DNA of 9,544 nucleotides, from NCBI GenBank assembly GCA_001873845.1, contig MNZY01000104.1, positions 1 to 9,544 of the forward strand, read 5' to 3'. The stretch is from Candidatus Altarchaeum sp. CG2_30_32_3053 (lineage in GTDB: Archaea; Altiarchaeota; Altiarchaeia; Altiarchaeales; Altiarchaeaceae). Below the pieces are notes generated by a model, which saw only the letters and a list, made by a program, of their open reading frames with translations, was not told the DNA's origin and searched no databases. Every line of letters starts with the position of its first letter. The stretch's first letter is position 1. The translations under genes and the position numbers were made by a program. Below are positions 4,953 to 9,544 of the stretch, in pieces.

Positions 4953-7900
4953 TTATATACATGCTCCATCTTTATCTGCTATACAAACATCATCTACATA
5001 AAAAAAAGAACACCAGCAGCAACTATGACTTCTAAATTGTAATTCAATTGTATGATTTTCACGACCGTTCAATGACACATGATGATATTGCCAGTTATCA
5101 TTTGGTTCTGTACATCTATTCCCCTGTCCTCCGTTGCAATTTCCGGGCGGACATTCTAATCCATAATATCCAGAATAGGCTCCATTCCCTTTTGCATAAA
5201 TAATCTCTCCAGTATTTAAGTCTTTTATAGTGACCTTTACTTGGCTTTGCCACTGACTTCCTGTTTGAATCATTGTAAAAAAGTCAACATAAATTCCGCC
5301 TGTAATATTATAATTAGGCACTTTTATTTGCTTTGTCAATATTGCATCTTCTGGGCAGTACCAACCCGTTGCACACAAGGAATTAGAATAACTTCCAGTC
5401 CATGCAGCATTTCCAACTGCAGCATAATTGCCGCTTCTGACTAGTCCTGGTTTAGAGGAAATGTTTACTATAGTTACCCAATTTGGATAACAGCCATCAC
5501 CGCCAACATTCCAACCAGTTAAATTACCTGTTTCAAATCCGTTGTTTATTGGTTGCGATATAGATGTAATAGTTACATTATCAACATACGCCCAGCTATT
5601 ATATGCGGTGTCATACCTGTTAGAGACCTCAAAATATATCTGTATTTTCTGCCCGGCATACGGAGTTAGATTATACTTTACATTCGTCCAGCCAGTATCT
5701 TCAAGTCCATTGCCCCCCAAGCAGCGATTTACTGGTGTAGCAAGTACATTGCCGTTTTCATCTTTTATATACATAGTAAAGAAATCATAGTTGCAGTAAT
5801 CATATGAATAAAATCTATAATAGAAAGATAACTCGCTCTCTTTACCTAAAGGCAATTCTATTGTCTGATAAATATAATCATATCCATTTGCTACATTGTT
5901 ATGATCTCTAAAACCAATCAGTGCGGAATATTTGCCTATGTATGGAACTTGTGTATCAACTTTATGATCACCCGGACCACCAGCTGTCCACCCTGTAAAA
6001 TCTCCGGTTTCAAATCCGCCATTATTGATAATAGGAATAGGAGTTGAAAATAATACTTTATTGCCTTTCCTAATTTCCATACTTTTTGCACCATTCACAT
6101 AAGGGATAGTGAAAGTTATAGATGTATCATTATATTTTTTCGGAGGATCCCCCATTGCAACAAATGAAACTCCAAAACTTTTGGTGTATAACACCTCTCT
6201 TCTGTTATTTTTAAGTACAATCGAATAATCCCCTCTAGGAACATCTGCAATTTGTCCATCCTTCAAAATTTCTACATTTTTAAATGACCCTGTTCCATCC
6301 TTTCTTACAACAAAACTTACCTTTAAATAATTGCCGTCTTTTTGATTTGTACTTTTAGTCACACATTTACTTGCTCCTACTCCACTTGCTCCATTATATG
6401 TTGCCAACGGAGGTATCGCCACGAAGCCATGATTCCCACATAACACTTTATGAAGATGGGATACTGATGAAGATGAATAGTCGCTCAAAGGAAGATCGCC
6501 CGCACTCATTATGGAAAATCTGTCGTCACTAAATCTATAACCCAAACATTCAAAAGAAGACCCATTACATCCTCCTTTTCCACATATATATCCCTTCCCA
6601 TCTTCGGTCAGCAAGCTACTATTTTTATTTCCATATAAATTTAATTGTGCACAACTACACTTTGACGCGCAATTAAGTCCCTTACAATAATTATTAGCAA
6701 GAGCATAGGAGGTTAGAGAGATGCATCTCCAATCAGAATCCGGACTATGTTTATTTGGTGCGTTGGGATTATAAAATGGATAATTAGAATCAGTATTACA
6801 AGGATTTGATGGAAGATAATAATAAAAATACGTAGGAGAAGTAGTTGTAGGATGATAACAAACACCTTGTATACAGTGGTACGCACCATTTGCTGAACAA
6901 TTGCATACATCATTCAGAGTACATCCAACATTATTTGGACAACTACCTAAACCTGCTTGAAGAAGATCATTATTTTCTTGAGTCCAGCCACTGTCAGAAA
7001 AATTATATTCATCACATAACATATAGGTATGTCCTAATTCATGAGAACTTAGAGCTGGATCGTTATAATATACTATTGCAGTATCGTAATGAATATCATA
7101 AGGAAGCTGTGTATATCCTCCCACACCACAATTATTTTCCATATCGTAAGTTGTTAATCCAATATATCTATCCCCTCTTACGCCATTATTTAAGGCCCAA
7201 TTTTTAATTCCTTCAAGAACATGGTTTATATTATTTGTATTCCATGCATCACATATCTGTTGACCAGTTATATCAGGACTTCCATTTACTATTTTTATCT
7301 CAACTTTCATTCCGCAAGCATTAAGTCCGGATTTCTCCAAAAAGTAGTTTGCATGTTGTTGGACGGTGTTATTAAAATTAGCAATATTGTCATCCCACGC
7401 AACCCTCACAAATACTAATTGGATGGTTTTAAACGCATAAACTTCACCTTCTGGCACACCTATTGCGACAACGCCATCTGAAATTGCTGGTGAAGAAGTA
7501 TATATATCGTTTTCTATCCATCCAACATTCGGGGTTGCGTAGCTCCAGTTCAGTGTACCTTCTAATGCGTTTAATGCATAAAATTTATTATTCTCTGCCA
7601 AAAAGAATACCTTACCATCTGCAACTGCTGGAGCCGATTGGATAGCGTCACCAACAGGATATGTCCATGCAACAGAATAGTTTGTTAAATTTATGGCATA
7701 AAAGTTTCCATAAGTGCTACTACTTCTTATTCCTGTTCCAATAAATACTCTATCTTTCCAAACTGCTGGAGCCATCTTTGAAGCAATGTATTCTCCATTT
7801 AGATAAGTTTTATTATACTGGAATATATTTGTCGTGTTCACAAAATATACATATCCCTTGTCAGTTCCAAAAATCAATTTATCATTTATAAGCACTGGCG

Positions 7901-8648
7901 GGGACAGACCAACAGACCCACATCCTTCTTCTGTTACCGTAAAATTCCATTCTATATTTCCATTTGATAAATTTATAGCGCTCATTTTGCATCTATAAAT
8001 TTCCGTATAAGCTATTCCAGCTACAGATATTGCAGGATTTATTGTCTTAGCCGAGAAATAAGAAAAATTCTTTTCAAATGTTTTATCGCCATTAGACGCA
8101 TTCAGTAGATAAAGCGTATCATTTGTATTTCCATCTCTATGGCACCTAAAAATAACTTTGTTATTTGCTACTGTAAGAAAACTCGCTGTTCTTCCGTTAC
8201 CTGTAAAATTCCACAATTGGCCTCCGTTTGATAAATTTAGCGCGTAAATCTTACAATCGCCTGTACCAACATATATAGTATCACCTACAACTGCCGGAGT
8301 GAATGAAAAATAGAAGATAATGCCGCCCGAGCTATAACTCCATGCCAAGTTTGAGATAGATTTATTCCAGATCTTACTGCCATTGGACTCACTAAGTGCA
8401 TAAATCTGATTATCCTTTACGGATGTAATAATAACTTTTCCATCAGTTATCACGGGCGAAGAATGACTCAGTGTTGCACTAAAATTCCATATGGTGTGAT
8501 TTTTTCCGGGCGCGCTACTTGTTTCAATATAACCAGTCTGTTGAGTATCATGATGAAACATTGGCCAATCAGCACTTACAGACATAGCCAAACCAATACT
8601 CAAAAGCACAATCACTCCTATCTTAAATATAAAATTTTTATCTGTCAT
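4953..8648 (-). CDS. Secreted PQQ-like propeller / zinc metalloprotease fusion
   Basis: The start at 8648 is chosen because MTDKNFIFKIGVIVLLSIGL...SVSA then makes a standard 26-residue signal peptide. The in-frame ATG at 8699 would add a Lys/Asn-rich head and overlap the upstream gene by 20 bp. The product is 1,231 aa. WPMFHHDTQQTGY (28-40) opens a PQQ-like beta-propeller (to ~408) with repeats such as 'SPAV.DGKVF......YALNA..G...W', about eight blades. A protease domain follows (~410-730): HELGHTYMLCDEY at 536-548 gives His536, Glu537, His540 and a possible third ligand Asp546 in metzincin spacing (HExxHxxxxxD), and FSIMSAGD with Met714 resembles the Met-turn. Between them is a long Cys-rich insert (~16 Cys). 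Two similar jelly-roll/MAM-like modules end the protein (~875-1028, starting GGFETGDFTGW; ~1033-1231, starting NGFETGNLTGW). No membrane anchor is seen, so it is released or held by partners. Substrate unknown. Confidence 0.85.
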   Translation of the reverse strand: MTDKNFIFKIGVIVLLSIGLAMSVSADWPMFHHDTQQTGYIETSSAPGKNHTIWNFSATLSHSSPVITDGKVIITSVKDNQIYALSESNGSKIWNKSISNLAWSYSSGGIIFYFSFTPAVVGDTIYVGTGDCKIYALNLSNGGQLWNFTGNGRTASFLTVANNKVIFRCHRDGNTNDTLYLLNASNGDKTFEKNFSYFSAKTINPAISVAGIAYTEIYRCKMSAINLSNGNIEWNFTVTEEGCGSVGLSPPVLINDKLIFGTDKGYVYFVNTTNIFQYNKTYLNGEYIASKMAPAVWKDRVFIGTGIRSSSTYGNFYAINLTNYSVAWTYPVGDAIQSAPAVADGKVFFLAENNKFYALNALEGTLNWSYATPNVGWIENDIYTSSPAISDGVVAIGVPEGEVYAFKTIQLVFVRVAWDDNIANFNNTVQQHANYFLEKSGLNACGMKVEIKIVNGSPDITGQQICDAWNTNNINHVLEGIKNWALNNGVRGDRYIGLTTYDMENNCGVGGYTQLPYDIHYDTAIVYYNDPALSSHELGHTYMLCDEYNFSDSGWTQENNDLLQAGLGSCPNNVGCTLNDVCNCSANGAYHCIQGVCYHPTTTSPTYFYYYLPSNPCNTDSNYPFYNPNAPNKHSPDSDWRCISLTSYALANNYCKGLNCASKCSCAQLNLYGNKNSSLLTEDGKGYICGKGGCNGSSFECLGYRFSDDRFSIMSAGDLPLSDYSSSSVSHLHKVLCGNHGFVAIPPLATYNGASGVGASKCVTKSTNQKDGNYLKVSFVVRKDGTGSFKNVEILKDGQIADVPRGDYSIVLKNNRREVLYTKSFGVSFVAMGDPPKKYNDTSITFTIPYVNGAKSMEIRKGNKVLFSTPIPIINNGGFETGDFTGWTAGGPGDHKVDTQVPYIGKYSALIGFRDHNNVANGYDYIYQTIELPLGKESELSFYYRFYSYDYCNYDFFTMYIKDENGNVLATPVNRCLGGNGLEDTGWTNVKYNLTPYAGQKIQIYFEVSNRYDTAYNSWAYVDNVTITSISQPINNGFETGNLTGWNVGGDGCYPNWVTIVNISSKPGLVRSGNYAAVGNAAWTGSYSNSLCATGWYCPEDAILTKQIKVPNYNITGGIYVDFFTMIQTGSQWQSQVKVTIKDLNTGEIIYAKGNGAYSGYYGLECPPGNCNGGQGNRCTEPNDNWQYHHVSLNGRENHTIELQFRSHSCCWCSFFYVDDVCIADKDGACI

Positions 8649-8679
8649 TTTAAAATTTTTATTTTTGTTATTTTTACAT

Positions 8680-9303
8680 TTATTTTTTGTTATTTTCATC
8701 GCTTACATTTATACTCTCTACATCTCTCGGCACCTCAATCATATTATCAGGTATAGGCGGCATTTCTATAACCTCTGGAACTTTCTCTTCTACTAAACCT
8801 GCAATTGATATATCCTCTGTGACTATGCCTTTTTCATTAAAGCATAATCCATGTGTTATTTTGCCCTTTTTATCCAACACCTTAACACAATTTCCTATTG
8901 TTTTATTTACGATTTCCAGGTCGTGTTTGGATGTACCTTGTTTGATAGACACATGTTGCAATATTTTTTCTGAACTAACTTTTATGCCCTTCACATTCAT
9001 GTCGCCTTTTTTATCTGAAAGGTCAACCGATGGTTTTTTTGGCAAATCAGGAATACCCTCAATTTTTATAGTGCCCCCACCAGTATGTAGATATGGGCCG
9101 TCCATATATTCTTTTAATTCATCGAGCACTTCAACTGGCAATCCCTCAGGTAATTCAACTGGCACATCCACAGTTTTTCCGGAAGTATTTTTATTTATCA
9201 AGCCATCTTGGGTACTCCCGAAGCCAATAATAATTCCAAAACCCACAAAGACTATAACTATCATCACAGATAGTCCAACTTTTTTTAAATTATTATGTTG
9301 CAT
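8680..9303 (-). CDS. Small membrane-anchored extracellular protein of unknown family
   Basis: I do not recognise this 207-aa protein. It has a short basic N-terminus (MQHNNLKK) and one hydrophobic segment (~9-29) that could be an uncleaved signal anchor or a signal peptide. A polar extracellular region follows, with Pro-rich stretches (VDVPVELPEGLPVEV, and PEVIEMPPIPDNMIEVP near the end) and a probable beta hairpin closed by C139 and C154 (NCVKVLDKKGKITHGLCF). No catalytic motif is visible. Its stop lies 31 bp before the preferred start of the protease gene, so it is the first gene of the same unit. A role as partner, inhibitor or chaperone of the protease is only a guess from position. No Shine-Dalgarno sequence precedes the ATG; the leader is A-rich. 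Confidence 0.75.
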   Translation of the reverse strand: MQHNNLKKVGLSVMIVIVFVGFGIIIGFGSTQDGLINKNTSGKTVDVPVELPEGLPVEVLDELKEYMDGPYLHTGGGTIKIEGIPDLPKKPSVDLSDKKGDMNVKGIKVSSEKILQHVSIKQGTSKHDLEIVNKTIGNCVKVLDKKGKITHGLCFNEKGIVTEDISIAGLVEEKVPEVIEMPPIPDNMIEVPRDVESINVSDENNKK

Positions 9304-9363
9304 TTTCTTGTTTTGTTTAATATTTTATTTTTGATTATTTTTTTAAATTTTTAATCGGTGCTC

Positions 9364-9381
9364 ATCCCTTTAAATTGGGAT
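9364..9381 (-). promoter_or_regulatory. Small hairpin upstream of the surface-gene unit
   Basis: ATCCC (9364-9368) pairs with GGGAT (9377-9381) across an 8-base A/T loop, 60-80 bases before the ATG at 9303. It is one of the few G/C-containing structures in this gap, and it lies where an operator or leader structure would be expected. No regulator can be named. Confidence 0.3.
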
Positions 9382-9394
9382 AATTAATTTGTGA

Positions 9395-9457
9395 GATATT
9401 TTTTAAAAATCTGCTTAAAAATTATATTTTTAAGCAAATAAATTTTTTGAAATATCA
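9395..9457. repeat. Dispersed palindromic repeat, copy B, within a long imperfect hairpin
   Basis: The ~57-bp match to 2459-2514 spans 9401-9457. The core stem is TGCTTAAAAAT / ATTTTTAAGCA (9412-9436, loop TAT). Further pairings AAAAAT/ATTTTT and GATATTT/AAATATC (9395-9401 with 9450-9456) extend it to about 62 bases. Against copy A the core arms differ at two positions on each side, and both changes preserve pairing (A-T to G-C and A-T to T-A). It lies about 90-150 bp upstream of the first gene of the surface unit. Confidence 0.7.
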
Positions 9458-9482
9458 TTTAAAAATCCAAAAGATTTTTAAA
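9458..9482. repeat. 10-bp stem-loop
   Basis: TTTAAAAATC (9458-9467) is fully complementary to GATTTTTAAA (9473-9482) across the loop CAAAA. It abuts the palindromic repeat on one side and another stem-loop on the other. As a run of hairpins it may be a terminator region for a gene beyond the window or a structured leader. Confidence 0.5.
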
Positions 9483-9485
9483 GAT

Positions 9486-9504
9486 TGAAAACTCATAGTT
9501 TTCA
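9486..9504. repeat. 8-bp stem-loop with CAT loop
   Basis: TGAAAACT (9486-9493) pairs perfectly with AGTTTTCA (9497-9504) across a 3-base loop. It starts three bases after the previous stem-loop. Confidence 0.5.
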
Positions 9505-9519
9505 GTAAAATTAAATATT

Positions 9520-9543
9520 ATAATATTTATAAATTTAATTTTA
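9520..9543. repeat. 24-bp match to the repeat region at 284-307
   Basis: The last bases of the window are identical over 24 bp to 284-307, i.e. the spacer and first bases of the second 23-bp repeat copy. The window ends here, so the match may continue. It contains ATATTTATAAATTT, which also fits a plus-strand TATA box. Confidence 0.6.
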
Positions 9544-9544
9544 C

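Noticed and set aside
5241..8756. Several plus-strand frames of 60-105 codons across the protease gene
   Set aside because: All are antisense shadows of the long minus-strand frame, which has a signal peptide, domain repeats and a protease motif.
8687..9334. 215-codon plus-strand frame antisense to the small surface protein
   Set aside because: It is Ser/Thr/Pro-rich as expected from the complement of a charged coding sequence, and the minus-strand frame has a proper signal anchor and fits the operon.

Overview
The window looks like a piece of an AT-rich archaeal genome, probably from an uncultivated lineage of the DPANN or Altiarchaeota kind. The reasons are an N-terminal NMD3 zinc-ribbon (an archaeal/eukaryotic protein), large secreted proteins built from CARDB, PQQ-type propeller and Cys-rich modules rich in N-X-S/T sequons, no clear Shine-Dalgarno sequence before any gene, and TATA-like or oligo-T gaps between genes. 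The lineage is an inference. No rRNA or tRNA was found.

Left part (1-2500): a graveyard of mobile and broken genes. It opens with the 3' end of a plus-strand gene, probably a transposase. A gene-free, very AT-rich stretch of about 1.1 kb (227-1319) follows. It holds two copies of a 23-bp repeat and a perfect 410-bp tandem duplication. Each unit of the duplication carries a MITE-like element with 13-bp perfect terminal inverted repeats. Next, on the minus strand, are a cut-short NMD3 fragment and a higher-GC metacaspase (caspase-like peptidase C14) pseudogene. The pseudogene has lost the part carrying the catalytic His, has a frameshift, and is followed by a second diverged copy of its last codons.

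Right part (2638-9303): three minus-strand genes in a row, transcribed from right to left and probably as one unit. First is a small membrane-anchored protein of unknown family (207 aa). Second is a secreted protein of about 1,230 aa combining an eight-bladed PQQ-like beta-propeller, a zinc metalloprotease domain (HELGH...D, Cys-rich insert, Met-turn-like IMS) and two jelly-roll-like C-terminal modules. Third is a 746-aa membrane-anchored surface protein (CARDB, Cys-rich repeats, Ig-like domains, two CGxGxC...CPxDC motifs, C-terminal TM helix). Together they look like an extracellular protease plus surface scaffold module, possibly for adhesion, feeding or cell-cell contact.

Upstream of the trio (9364-9504) lies a cluster of hairpins. 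One belongs to a dispersed repeat of about 56 bp whose second copy sits exactly at the broken 5' edge of the metacaspase. The palindromic arms of the two copies differ by paired, compensatory substitutions.
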